A program made the position numbers and the translations under genes. Shown in pieces: positions 45,809 through 53,709 of a stretch of 64,000 bases of DNA. The notes under the pieces were generated by a model, which was not told where the DNA came from, did no database searches, and saw nothing but the letters and a program-made list of their open reading frames with translations. Source of the DNA: Sinorhizobium sp. 8-89 (GTDB lineage Bacteria; Pseudomonadota; Alphaproteobacteria; Rhizobiales; Rhizobiaceae); the NCBI RefSeq assembly GCF_030124325.1, contig NZ_JASKLR010000005.1:124001-188000 (forward strand). The letters are read 5' to 3'. How positions within the stretch are numbered: the first letter of the stretch is position 1; every line of letters starts with the position of its first letter.

Positions 45809-46675
45809 TCAGTGTATGCCGGATGTCAATGCCGGCGCCTTGGCAGCGAGTGCGGCGCGCAACTTTTCGAGCGCGCGGGTTTCGATCTGCCTGACGCGCT
45901 CCTTCGAGATGCCGAGGTCGACGCCGAGCTCCTCCAGAGTCGCGCCGTCTTCCGATAGACGGCGGGCGCGAATGATCTTCATCTCGCGCTCGCTCAGTTC
46001 GCCGAGGGCGATATGAAGCCAACGCCGGGCGCGCTCGCCGTCGATCATGTCGCTGACCTGTTCGTCGGGGAGCGGCGCTTCGCTCGCAAGAAAATCGAGC
46101 CGCTCGCCGCCGTCTGAATCGCCGTGGCCGACAGGGGCCTGCAGCGACGCATCGCTTCCGGACAGGCGCGCATCCATCGTCTGTACGTCGGCAAGGCTGA
46201 CGCCGAGCGCTGCGGCAATCTCCTCATGCACCGCCTGCGAGGTCAGCTGCCTGTCTCCCTGGGCAAGGCGCGCGCGCAATCTCCGCAGGTTGAAGAACAG
46301 CGCCTTTTGCGCCGAGCTTGTGCCCCCGCGGACGATCGACCAGTTGCGCAGGACATAGTCCTGCATCGATGCGCGGATCCACCACGTGGCATAGGTCGAG
46401 AAGCGAACCTCCCGACTTGGCTCGAAACGTGCGGCGGCCTCCAGCAGGCCCACATGCCCTTCCTGGACGAGGTCGCTCATCGGCAACCCGAAGCTACGGA
46501 ACTTGGCCGCCATGGCGATCACCAGGCGCATGTGCGACATGGCGATCTTGTTGCGCGCTTCCTGATCGTTGTCGTTCCTCCAGGCCTGCGCCAGCGCATG
46601 CTCCTCTTCCCGTTCGAGATAGGGCGCGTCCATGGCAATCTTTATCATGCGCCTGTCTGCTGTAAGGGTCTTCAT
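45809..46675 (-). CDS. rpoH2: Heat-shock type sigma factor RpoH2
   Basis: A 288-aa sigma-32 family protein directing RNA polymerase to stress promoters. Region 2 is MRLVIAMAAKFRSFGLPMSD to STYATWWIRASMQDYVLRNWSIVR; the RpoH box is QKALFFNLRR; region 4 is LEELGVDLGISKERVRQIETRALEKL. Sinorhizobium has two such factors; next to carD this fits rpoH2, but the paralogue choice is from remembered gene order. A candidate RpoE2-type promoter lies at 46894-46919, consistent with published RpoE2 dependence. Confidence 0.92.
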   Translation of the reverse strand: MKTLTADRRMIKIAMDAPYLEREEEHALAQAWRNDNDQEARNKIAMSHMRLVIAMAAKFRSFGLPMSDLVQEGHVGLLEAAARFEPSREVRFSTYATWWIRASMQDYVLRNWSIVRGGTSSAQKALFFNLRRLRARLAQGDRQLTSQAVHEEIAAALGVSLADVQTMDARLSGSDASLQAPVGHGDSDGGERLDFLASEAPLPDEQVSDMIDGERARRWLHIALGELSEREMKIIRARRLSEDGATLEELGVDLGISKERVRQIETRALEKLRAALAAKAPALTSGIH

Positions 46676-46893
46676 CGATCGCTCCGTAGCTGGCGCCGGG
46701 CGCCGTTAACGATTGAACTCGAAGGGCCAAACGCTTGTCGGAGCATCCGGCGACAGGAACGGCGAGCGCTATGGTCGTGCTTGAAGAACCGATGCGGCGC
46801 CCTAAATCGAAGATACGAACCTGAAACGGTGAACCATCACAGAACCAAGGCCGTCCGGGCAGCAAAGGCGAACGCCTTCGCACCGGCCCTCCT

Positions 46894-46919
46894 AAACGCG
46901 CGCCAGCGCAAAAAGTTCC
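46894..46919 (-). promoter_or_regulatory. Candidate RpoE2-dependent promoter of rpoH2
   Basis: On the minus strand, GGAAC (46919-46915) is followed after exactly 18 nt by TTT (46896-46894). This matches the alphaproteobacterial general-stress promoter pattern GGAAC-N18/19-TT, recognised by RpoE2/EcfG sigma factors. It points toward rpoH2, about 220 nt upstream of its start. Confidence 0.6.
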
Positions 46920-47004
46920 TCGCTTGCGGTGATTTCGGGATGATCGTTTCTGCAGAGATCCGATCGCCGGCCATGGCGCCCGCCGCGAGCCAAGCGGAAA
47001 AAGA

Positions 47005-47032
47005 AAAAGCCCGGCACGAGGGCCGGGCTTTT
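47005..47032 (-). terminator. Rho-independent terminator of carD
   Basis: AAAAGCCCGGC and GCCGGGCTTTT form a perfect 11-bp stem with a six-base loop; on the minus strand T residues follow (GCTTTTTCTTTTTCC). It is about 70 bp beyond the carD stop. Confidence 0.92.
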
Positions 47033-47043
47033 GGGTCGTGTCT

Positions 47044-47092
47044 TGCCGCAGTTTTAAATCGTCACCGATTTTAAGAGACGCAGCGTCGTAGG
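47044..47092 (-). repeat. RIME1-like fragment
   Basis: CCGCAGTTTTAAATCGTCAC CGATTTTAAGAGACGCAGCG TCGTA: one AAATCG/CGATTT palindrome with a scrap of the other half. It lies between the carD stop and its terminator. Confidence 0.5.
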
Positions 47093-47100
47093 ACAGTGGC

Positions 47101-47670
47101 TTAAGCGGCCTCGTCCTGGGTGTCCTCGTCGTCGATGGTCTTGCCGCGCTTCGGCCCCTTGTTCAGGTTTGCCTCCACGAGACGTACCGCCTCCGTTTCC
47201 GACATCTTGTTCACGGCAGCGATTTCGCGCGCCATGCGATCAAGGGCGGCTTCATAAAGCTGGCGTTCGGAATAGGACTGCTCCGGCTGGTTTTCCGCGC
47301 GGTAAAGATCGCGCACCACTTCCGCGATGGAGATGAGATCGCCGGAATTGATCTTGGCATCGTATTCCTGGGCACGACGGGACCACATGGTCCGCTTCAC
47401 GCGTGCCTTGCCCTGCACGACCTTCAGCGCACGATCGACGAAATCGGTTTCGGACAGCTTGCGCATGCCGATCGTGACGGCCTTCGCCACCGGCACTTTG
47501 AGACGCATCTTGTCCTTCTCGAAATCGATGACAAAAAGCTCGAGCTTCATGCCAGCGACTTCCTGCTCCTCAATCGCAACGATCTGGCCAACACCGTGTG
47601 CCGGATAAACGATCGATTCACCGGTCTTGAAGCCTTGGCGCGTTGAAGATTTTTTCTGCTGGGTCGTCAT
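47101..47670 (-). CDS. CarD/CdnL family transcriptional regulator
   Basis: A 189-aa CarD family protein that binds RNA polymerase beta and stabilises the open promoter complex. The N-terminal RNAP-interaction domain is GFKTGESIVYPAHGVGQIVAIEEQEVAG, then LKVPVAKAVTIGMRKLS; the C-terminal helical DNA-binding domain contains RTMWSRRAQEYDAKINSGDLISIAEVVRDLYR. The ATG at 47670 (MTTQQKKSST) is the likely start. The leader carries overlapping hairpins (47696-47724) and a terminator follows the gene. Confidence 0.93.
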   Translation of the reverse strand: MTTQQKKSSTRQGFKTGESIVYPAHGVGQIVAIEEQEVAGMKLELFVIDFEKDKMRLKVPVAKAVTIGMRKLSETDFVDRALKVVQGKARVKRTMWSRRAQEYDAKINSGDLISIAEVVRDLYRAENQPEQSYSERQLYEAALDRMAREIAAVNKMSETEAVRLVEANLNKGPKRGKTIDDEDTQDEAA

Positions 47671-48081
47671 TCGTTTCAAAAACTCCCTATTGCGCACCCG
47701 GCCTCTCAAAGGCCGGGGCCGGGTCGGTCAGGCCCGGGATAGACGGGGATACCGCCGGTGGGGTCAATCCTGGTCCGTCCAACGGAACGCAAACAGCCTC
47801 GTGTATCGCGGTCGCAAGCAACGGTACGTTGCGTATTTGGGAAGAGCCGCGCCGTGGAGATCGTTTGCTTTCGTGATGGTTTTCGGGCGCGCAAAAACAC
47901 CCTCGGTGGATCAGTAATGGGAAGCTATCACAAAAAAGCGCGCAAATCAATAATTTGCTGCATGGCAGCGATCAGGCGGCCATGCTGGCGATTGTGAGGC
48001 TGAGGCCGGATTTCCCCAGGTTTCGGCCCTCGCTTTATATCCGTTCCTCAGCGTCGGCGAACCGAGCACGGGCGACTGCCG
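47671..48081. other. Intergenic region upstream of carD
   Basis: About 410 bp between fdxA and carD, both on the minus strand. Near carD it holds the hairpins at 47696-47724. The stretch 47900-47960 is AT-rich (GCTATCACAAAAAAGCGCGC AAATCAATAATTTGC) and includes CAAATCAATAATTTG, a palindrome, likely part of the carD promoter region. No gene was recognised. Confidence 0.5.
47696..47724 (-). promoter_or_regulatory. carD leader with two alternative hairpins
   Basis: ACCCGGCC (47696-47703) pairs with GGCCGGGT (47717-47724); alternatively GGCCT (47701-47705) pairs with AGGCC (47711-47715... around CTCAA). The two stems share bases and are mutually exclusive. They stand about 26 nt upstream of the carD ATG. 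Regulatory use is inferred. Confidence 0.4.
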
Positions 48082-48420
48082 TCAGTCGCCCTGTCCCGGC
48101 TCGGAGGAGAAATACTTCTCGTATTTCCCGTCGACGCCATCCATCTCCTTGGCCTCCGGCAGCGGATCCCGCTTCACCGTGATATTCGGCCACTTCGTGG
48201 AAAAATCAGCGTTCAATTTCAACCACATGTCGAGACCCGGCTCAGTGTCCGGCTTGATCGCATTGGCAGGACATTCCGGCTCGCACACGCCGCAATCAAT
48301 GCACTCATCAGGGTGGATGACGAGGAAATTCTCCCCTTCATAGAAGCAGTCCACCGGGCAGACTTCCACGCAGTCCGTATACTTGCAGCGAATGCAATTG
48401 TCGGTCACGACATACGTCAT
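48082..48420 (-). CDS. fdxA: Ferredoxin FdxA, 7Fe-8S type
   Basis: A 112-aa bacterial ferredoxin carrying one [3Fe-4S] and one [4Fe-4S] cluster. The ligands are in [22 protein letters not shown] and [17 protein letters not shown]. The start [17 protein letters not shown] at 48420 is the exact family N terminus, and the C-terminal extension [20 protein letters not shown] is typical of the proteobacterial/azotobacter FdI group. An electron carrier in the cytoplasm; its partner is not known. Confidence 0.96.
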   Translation of the reverse strand: MTYVVTDNCIRCKYTDCVEVCPVDCFYEGENFLVIHPDECIDCGVCEPECPANAIKPDTEPGLDMWLKLNADFSTKWPNITVKRDPLPEAKEMDGVDGKYEKYFSSEPGQGD

Positions 48421-48719
48421 GAGGTACTCCAGCCAATGCTCACATTTGATGGCAGACGGCAATCAATGGTGATTCTCGTCCTCCATGCATGCTAGGAATG
48501 TCCGGCGCGCATAGCTGCCGGACGAGACCCGAATGCCACTCAACGTGGCTTGTCAGGTAAAGGCTTTGGATGGCCATTGCAAGAATAATCCATGCGCCAT
48601 TTGCCGGGAAGCGGGCAGGTTTTTCTAGAGCGGGATGATTTTCGCTTGCTTCGGTCCAAAACCGCGGATGCGGCCGATTTCCGCAGGCGCGACGGCACGG
48701 AAACCGCCTGCTGGCGAGC

Positions 48720-49133
48720 TCAGTCGTCGTGCTCGCCGAGGTCCGGCTTGAGGCGATCCATCTCGCGACGTTCCCGCTTCGTCGGACGCCCCGCGCCTCG
48801 TTCGCGCGTTGCTTGCTCGAAGGCCGTGAGCCTCTGGGAGGAGGCCGGCGGCGTCAGATCCTCGTAGAGCAGGCGGGCCTCCTCGTAAGGCCCTCGCCGT
48901 ATTCCAGGCAAGAGCACGCGAACGACGATATCTCGCCGCTCCAGCGACAATTCGAGCGTATCGCCCGCCTTTATTTGAGCGGAGGATTGCGTCACCCGCG
49001 CGCCATTGACCGCGACATGACCGGATTCGATCGCCTTTTGGGCGAGCGAGCGCGATTTGATCAGCCGCGCGAAGAACAGCCACTTGTCGAGCCGCTGACG
49101 GGATGCGGGCGCGGACGTCGGCTGTTTCTCCAT
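48720..49133 (-). CDS. S4 domain RNA-binding protein, Hsp15-like
   Basis: A 137-aa protein with an N-terminal S4 domain: RQRLDKWLFFARLIKSRSLAQKAIESGHVAVNGARV. This resembles E. coli Hsp15 (HslR), which rescues 50S subunits carrying nascent chains. The basic C terminus (RERGAGRPTKRERREMDRLK) also fits. The start is 8 bp downstream of the mgpS helicase stop, so it is probably cotranscribed with that helicase. Confidence 0.9.
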   Translation of the reverse strand: MEKQPTSAPASRQRLDKWLFFARLIKSRSLAQKAIESGHVAVNGARVTQSSAQIKAGDTLELSLERRDIVVRVLLPGIRRGPYEEARLLYEDLTPPASSQRLTAFEQATRERGAGRPTKRERREMDRLKPDLGEHDD

Positions 49134-49140
49134 TGTATTC

Positions 49141-52107
49141 CTACTTTTTCAGTTGCTCCTTGAGAGCGGCAAGCTTGGCAAAGGGCGAATCCGGATCCAG
49201 CGGCTTTTCCTTGCGCGGCGGGCGCCCCTCGAACTTCTGGCCGCCCGGCTTGCCGCCCCGATCATGCCGGTCGGGCCTATCCTTGCGCTGGCCGCCAGCC
49301 GGTCTGCTCTCCTGTGCCTTGCCGCGCATGGGCGCTCCGCCCTTGCGGCCACCTTCCCTGCCTTCGCCCTGACCGTGCCGCTGGCCGCCGCGGCGTTGAT
49401 CACCCTGATGGCGACCGCCCTGACGCTGGTTGTCCTGGCGCGTGCCGGGACGCCAAAGGAGCACGAGCTTGGCTTCGGCAGGCTCTTCCGCTTGGATCGC
49501 TTCAGCCGGCGCGTCGCCGGTTGCTTCGGCTGCCGGAGCGTCCGCCTGTTCCGTATCGGCCGGTTCGCCCTCCGCTTTTGCGTCCGCATCGGCGCTTTCG
49601 GTCTCAACGCTTTCGGCCGGCGTCTCCGAAGAGGCCACTTCGCCCCGTTGGCTTGCAAGGAACGCAGCCGCCTCTTCGGCGGTCACGCTGTCGGCGCGAT
49701 AACCAAGGCCCTTGAGAATCTCTTCCATGTCGTCAGGCGTTGCGCCGAGAATGGACAACATCGAGGTCGTCGCCATGAAACGGCGGCCATCATAGGCGCC
49801 TTCCGGACGCGGCTCGACGCCGGGTTTCCATTGCAGCAACGGGCGGATGAGATCGGCGAGCCGCTCGAGGATGTCGATCCGCACAGCCCGTTTGCCGAGA
49901 AACCGGAAGCCCGCGAGCTTGTAGAACGTCCGCTCGAACGACGGATCGGTGACGACAGAGGTACGGCCGGCTGCAAGCATCGGAATGAGTTCGCCGTAGC
50001 CGGGCTTGTCGAGCCCGTCGTTCTTCAATGCCCAGAGCAGCGTGATCAGCTCCGCCGGCGCCGGCTTCAAGAGAGCCGGCAGGAAGATATGATAGGCGCC
50101 GAAGCGAACGCCATATTTGCGGATAGACGCGCGGCCGTCCTGGTCGAGCGACTTCACCTCCTCGGCGACGTCGCGACGGAAAAGCACGCCGAGATTCTCG
50201 ACGAGCTGGAAGGCCAGGCCCTTGGCGAGACCTTCGAGGTCCTCCGCCCGGGAAATGTCGTCAAGCGGCTTCAGCACCGTGCCGATATGGTGATTGACGA
50301 ACCGTTCGATCCGAACCAGCACATGCTCGCGGGCATTGGCCTGGAGCTGTTCGTCCGCGAGCAGAATGACGCGGGGACGCATGACGTGGTCACTGGCGGT
50401 AAGCCGCGCCACGGGATCGCCGAGCCAACGCACGAGGCCGTCCGACGAAAGCGCCAGATCACCGTTGCCGGCCGCGTGCAGGCGGGCAGCCCGCGCCTCG
50501 AATTCAAGCGCAAGCGCCTTCTGGGCAGCGCCCTGGACGGCCTTCGCATCCGACCCCTCGCCACCGGCCGCCAACGTGAACCGGAACCCGGTCAATTGGC
50601 CTACGTGGTGTCCCTCGACGAAGACATCACCATTCACACTGATTTCAGCTTCCAGCATCGCATTCTCTCTCAGGCGCTTCATGAGCACAGATGTCCTGCG
50701 ATCAACAAAGCGTTTCGTCAACCTTTCATGTAGCGCGTCGGACAATCGATCTTCAATTTCCCGCGTCTTTTCTTGCCAGTGTGTCGGATCGGCAAGCCAT
50801 CCGGGCCGATTGGACACATAGGTCCAGGTCCTGATCTGCGCAATTCGCGCCGAAAGTGTGTCAATCTCGCCGTCGGTGTGATCCGCGCGGCGGACCTGCT
50901 CGGCCATGAAGTCTTCGTTGACCGTGCCCTCGCGAATGAGATCGGCGTAGATCGTCGAAATCAGGTCGGCGTGCTGCGCCGGCGTTATGCGCCGGTAGTC
51001 GGGCAGCGCACAGGCTTCCCAGAGCGTCTCGACCCGCTCGGCCGTGGTCGCGACGTCAACGATCTCGGGGTAACGCATGAGATGCTCGAGCGCCTGCTGA
51101 TCGACGGCCGGAAGCGCGCGCGTCAGACCAGCAACAGCCGGCGCCGCCTCGAGGCTTTTCTTGAGCGCCTTCAGCGAGGAATAGTCGACCGCCTTCGAGC
51201 GCCATTGCAAGACCTTGACGGTATCGAATTCGTGCGACTCCATCCGATGCACAAGTTCGTTGTCGAAGGGATCGACGCGTCCGGTGACGCCGAACGTGCC
51301 GTCCCGTACGTGCCGGCCCGCCCGTCCTGCGACCTGGGCGAGCTCTGCCGGGTTGAGATTCCGATACTGATAGCCGTCGAACTTCCGGTCCTGCGCGAAG
51401 GCGACATGGTCGACGTCGAGATTGAGTCCCATGCCAATGGCATCGGTCGCCACCAGGTACTCGACGTCTCCCTCCTGATAGAGCGCGACCTGGGCGTTGC
51501 GGGTGCGCGGCGAAAGCGCCCCAAGCACGACGGCGGCGCCGCCGCGCTGTCGCCGGATAAGCTCGGCGATCGCATAGACCTCGTCCGCCGAGAAAGCGAC
51601 GATTGCGGAACGATGCGGGAGCCGCGTGATCTTTTTCGACCCGGCGTAGAGAAGCTGCGACAGGCGCGGGCGCTCGATGATCGTGATCCCCGGCAAAAGC
51701 TGCTGGAGGATCGGCCGCATCGTCGCGGCACCGAGCAGCAGCGTTTCCCCACGGCCGCGCAGATGCAGCAGGCGGTCGGTGAAGATGTGGCCACGCTCCA
51801 GGTCGGCGGCAAGCTGCACCTCGTCGATTGCGACGAACGACGCCGTCGTCTCGCGCGGCATGGCTTCGACCGTGCAGACCGAATAACGCGCCCGGTGCGG
51901 CGCGATCTTCTCCTCGCCGGTGATCAGCGCGACGTTATGGTGGCCGACCTTCTCGACGAGACGCGTATAGACCTCGCGCGCGAGCAGACGCAGCGGCAGA
52001 CCGATGACGCCGCTGTCATGCGCAACCATGCGCTCGATCGCATAGTGTGTCTTGCCGGTGTTGGTTGGTCCGAGCACCGCGGTCACGCCGCGACCACTCA
52101 GGATCAT
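49141..52107 (-). CDS. mgpS: SUV3-like ATP-dependent RNA helicase (MgpS)
   Basis: A 988-aa superfamily 2 helicase of the SUV3 kind. Motif I is GPTNTGKTHYAIERM right at the N terminus, then VAIDEVQLAADLERGHIFTDRLL (II), LGAATMRPIL (III), and VATDAIGMGLNLDVDHVAF with QVAGRAGRHVRDGTFG (V, VI). Residues about 850-985 are low complexity: first acidic and Ala/Glu-rich, then basic Gly/Arg/Gln-rich, ending KLAALKEQLKK. ATG 52107 gives the compact family start; ATG 52140 would add 11 residues. The gene symbol is from memory of the Sinorhizobium annotation. Confidence 0.88.
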   Translation of the reverse strand: MILSGRGVTAVLGPTNTGKTHYAIERMVAHDSGVIGLPLRLLAREVYTRLVEKVGHHNVALITGEEKIAPHRARYSVCTVEAMPRETTASFVAIDEVQLAADLERGHIFTDRLLHLRGRGETLLLGAATMRPILQQLLPGITIIERPRLSQLLYAGSKKITRLPHRSAIVAFSADEVYAIAELIRRQRGGAAVVLGALSPRTRNAQVALYQEGDVEYLVATDAIGMGLNLDVDHVAFAQDRKFDGYQYRNLNPAELAQVAGRAGRHVRDGTFGVTGRVDPFDNELVHRMESHEFDTVKVLQWRSKAVDYSSLKALKKSLEAAPAVAGLTRALPAVDQQALEHLMRYPEIVDVATTAERVETLWEACALPDYRRITPAQHADLISTIYADLIREGTVNEDFMAEQVRRADHTDGEIDTLSARIAQIRTWTYVSNRPGWLADPTHWQEKTREIEDRLSDALHERLTKRFVDRRTSVLMKRLRENAMLEAEISVNGDVFVEGHHVGQLTGFRFTLAAGGEGSDAKAVQGAAQKALALEFEARAARLHAAGNGDLALSSDGLVRWLGDPVARLTASDHVMRPRVILLADEQLQANAREHVLVRIERFVNHHIGTVLKPLDDISRAEDLEGLAKGLAFQLVENLGVLFRRDVAEEVKSLDQDGRASIRKYGVRFGAYHIFLPALLKPAPAELITLLWALKNDGLDKPGYGELIPMLAAGRTSVVTDPSFERTFYKLAGFRFLGKRAVRIDILERLADLIRPLLQWKPGVEPRPEGAYDGRRFMATTSMLSILGATPDDMEEILKGLGYRADSVTAEEAAAFLASQRGEVASSETPAESVETESADADAKAEGEPADTEQADAPAAEATGDAPAEAIQAEEPAEAKLVLLWRPGTRQDNQRQGGRHQGDQRRGGQRHGQGEGREGGRKGGAPMRGKAQESRPAGGQRKDRPDRHDRGGKPGGQKFEGRPPRKEKPLDPDSPFAKLAALKEQLKK

Positions 52108-52290
52108 GGATTGAAAGGACACTTCATCGATCCCGGGCATTCTCAACGAGCCGGCGCGCCTTCGCGTGCCGGCGGGGAACACATGCCCACGCTCCGGGGC
52201 AAACGCAAGGGGCGCGAGCAATTAAAACCACTTACGGCCCCCTCCGGGAGCCATATTTCGTGCCTCCACATTAACACTTGGAACAGCGGT

Positions 52291-52317
52291 GGAACGAATC
52301 AGCGACGAATCGCTGAC
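52291..52317. repeat. 27-bp direct repeat, copy 1, with internal hairpin
   Basis: Begins GGAACGAATCAGCGACGAAT and ends CGCTGAC. It contains CAGCGA-CGAA-TCGCTG, a perfect 6-bp stem with 4-base loop, and two CGAATC motifs 11 bp apart, each a GANTC site. Copy 2 is at 52573-52599 with one base changed. Confidence 0.9.
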
Positions 52318-52666
52318 TCACGCCGATTCACTGTATGTTCACGGCTACATGTAGTTCGCCAGAGCAAGAGTCGCACCACATGCTGAATCTTCTGGAACAT
52401 CGTGCAAACCGATGCCCTCGGCGGCGTTAATGTTTCCTTCCAGATTGTTAATCGCCATCAAGGATTCGGAATCCAAGACTCTGGAAAGTTTAGAAAATTT
52501 TAACCCGGATTCGTCTGCGGACTCGGCGAATCAAGGAATGAGAATCGTCACCTTAACCTTTCGATCAAAGCCGGAACGAATCGGCGACGAATCGCTGACA
52601 CGACTACTTTCCCGTTTTGTTCACCACAACATATAGGGGCTAAGGTGCCTTCGGGACAATAGAATC
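52296..52666. promoter_or_regulatory. Cluster of 16 GANTC (CcrM) sites
   Basis: Sites start at 52296, 52307, 52315, 52325, 52368, 52385, 52463, 52469, 52477, 52508, 52520, 52528, 52542, 52578, 52589 and 52662. Random expectation for about 370 bp at this GC content is one or two. CcrM methylates GANTC in the alphaproteobacterial cell cycle. The block lies upstream of the helicase gene. Function is inferred, see findings. Confidence 0.85.
52573..52599. repeat. 27-bp direct repeat, copy 2
   Basis: Identical to copy 1 at 52291 except for A to G in the left hairpin arm (CGGCGA-CGAA-TCGCTG), which keeps pairing as a G-U wobble if transcribed as the plus-strand RNA. The distance from copy 1 is 282 bp. 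Confidence 0.9.
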
Positions 52667-52741
52667 ATGGCTCGTTTTTTCGAGATCCGAGCACCGCGCG
52701 ACTGCGCTGTTAACATTTGGTCGAGCGATCCTGCCTGCGGT

Positions 52742-52776
52742 CAGAAAACAAATGCGGCGCCTGAAAGGGCGCCGCG
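52742..52776 (-). terminator. Rho-independent terminator of phbAB
   Basis: GCGGCGCC (52754-52761) and GGCGCCGC (52768-52775) form a perfect 8-bp stem with TGAAAG loop; on the minus strand ATTTGTTTTCTG follows. It lies 30 bp beyond the phbB stop. Confidence 0.85.
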
Positions 52777-52805
52777 AGAGATGATGTGTTTTGTCTCGCC
52801 CGTTG

Positions 52806-53531
52806 TCAGACGAAGAACTGGCCGCCATTGGCCGAAATCGTCGAACCGGTGATGAAACCGGCGTCGTCCGACGCCAGGAACACGACGCAACGGGCGATTT
52901 CTTCCGGTTCGCCGAGACGCCCGACGGGGATCTGCGGAATGATGCGTTCGTTGAGCACCTTTTCCGGTACGGCCCTGACCATCTCCGTGCCGATATAGCC
53001 CGGGCAGATCGCGTTGACGGTGATTCCCTTTGCCGCCCCTTCCTGCGCCAGCGCCTTGGTGAAGCCGAGATCGCCCGCCTTCGCCGCGGAATAATTCGCC
53101 TGGCCCATCTGCCCTTTCTGACCGTTGATCGAGGAGATGTTGATGACGCGTCCGAAGCCGCGGTCACGCATGCCCGACCAGAGCGGATGCGTCATGTTGA
53201 AGAGACCGGTCAGATTGGTGCTGATCACTTCGCCCCATTGTTCCGGCGTCATCTTGTGGAACATCGCATCACGGGTGATGCCGGCATTGTTGACGAGAAC
53301 GTCGACCGGTCCGAGATCGGCCTCCACCTGCGCGATACCGTCGGCGCAGGCCCGATAGTTGGAGACATCCCATTTGTAGACGGGGATGCCGGCCTCCTGC
53401 TTGAAGGCCTGGGCCTTCTCGTCATTGCCGGCATAGTTCGCTGCCACCTTGTATCCCGCCGCTTTCAAAGCCACCGAAATGGCTGCACCGATCCCGCGGG
53501 ATCCACCCGTAACCAACGCTACCCTGCTCAT
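52806..53531 (-). CDS. phbB: Acetoacetyl-CoA reductase
   Basis: PhbB (241 aa) reduces acetoacetyl-CoA with NADPH to (R)-3-hydroxybutyryl-CoA for polyhydroxybutyrate. It is a short-chain dehydrogenase: cofactor loop VTGGSRGIGAAI near residue 8, NNAG, and the catalytic Ser/Tyr/Lys in NISSINGQKGQMGQANYSAAKAG. The start MSRVALVTGGSRG at 53531 has good homology; the upstream residues do not. It follows phbA by 178 bp on the same strand and ends in a terminator. Confidence 0.96.
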   Translation of the reverse strand: MSRVALVTGGSRGIGAAISVALKAAGYKVAANYAGNDEKAQAFKQEAGIPVYKWDVSNYRACADGIAQVEADLGPVDVLVNNAGITRDAMFHKMTPEQWGEVISTNLTGLFNMTHPLWSGMRDRGFGRVINISSINGQKGQMGQANYSAAKAGDLGFTKALAQEGAAKGITVNAICPGYIGTEMVRAVPEKVLNERIIPQIPVGRLGEPEEIARCVVFLASDDAGFITGSTISANGGQFFV

Positions 53532-53709
53532 GCTCGCCTCCCACAAGGTTGATTTCAATTTTGCATAGGTAATCCGCACGCGGCCCGGCATAGACGGGCC
53601 ACATGTGCTCGATCAATTTCGCGGATGTCACATGGGGACAGCAGGCCGGAAGACCGGCAAATGCACCGGAAAACTTTTCCGCCGGCCCGCTGCATATTAC
53701 CGCGGCCGG

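Larger units (their letters stand above)
46676..47100. other. Intergenic region between carD and rpoH2
   Basis: About 425 bp. It contains the candidate rpoH2 promoter (46894-46919), a perfect-stem terminator for carD (47005-47032) and a partial repeat (47044-47092). Segment 46676-46890 would be a long rpoH2 leader of about 215 nt if the promoter call is right. No gene was recognised. Confidence 0.6.
52108..52805. other. Long intergenic space with GANTC cluster
   Basis: About 700 bp between the mgpS helicase start and the phbB stop, both minus strand. No open frame resembles a protein. It contains 16 GANTC sites within 52296-52666, a 27-bp direct repeat (52291 and 52573) whose halves form hairpins, a perfect palindrome CTACATGTAG (52345-52354), and the phbB terminator at its right end. 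AT content is raised at 52440-52560. Confidence 0.85.

Noticed and set aside
46755-46760. GGAAC at the plus strand near 46757 as an rpoH2 promoter
   Set aside because: It points away from rpoH2. The minus-strand GGAAC at 46919-46915 has correct direction and spacing.
50773-52386. Plus-strand open frame of 537 codons opposite mgpS, running into the GANTC cluster
   Set aside because: Antisense to conserved helicase motifs, no family resemblance. Its extension into the gap is by chance.
52108-52805. GANTC-rich gap as a chromosomal replication origin
   Set aside because: Although AT-rich with many methylation sites, I found no DnaA-box sequences and the neighbours (helicase, phbB) are not typical origin genes.
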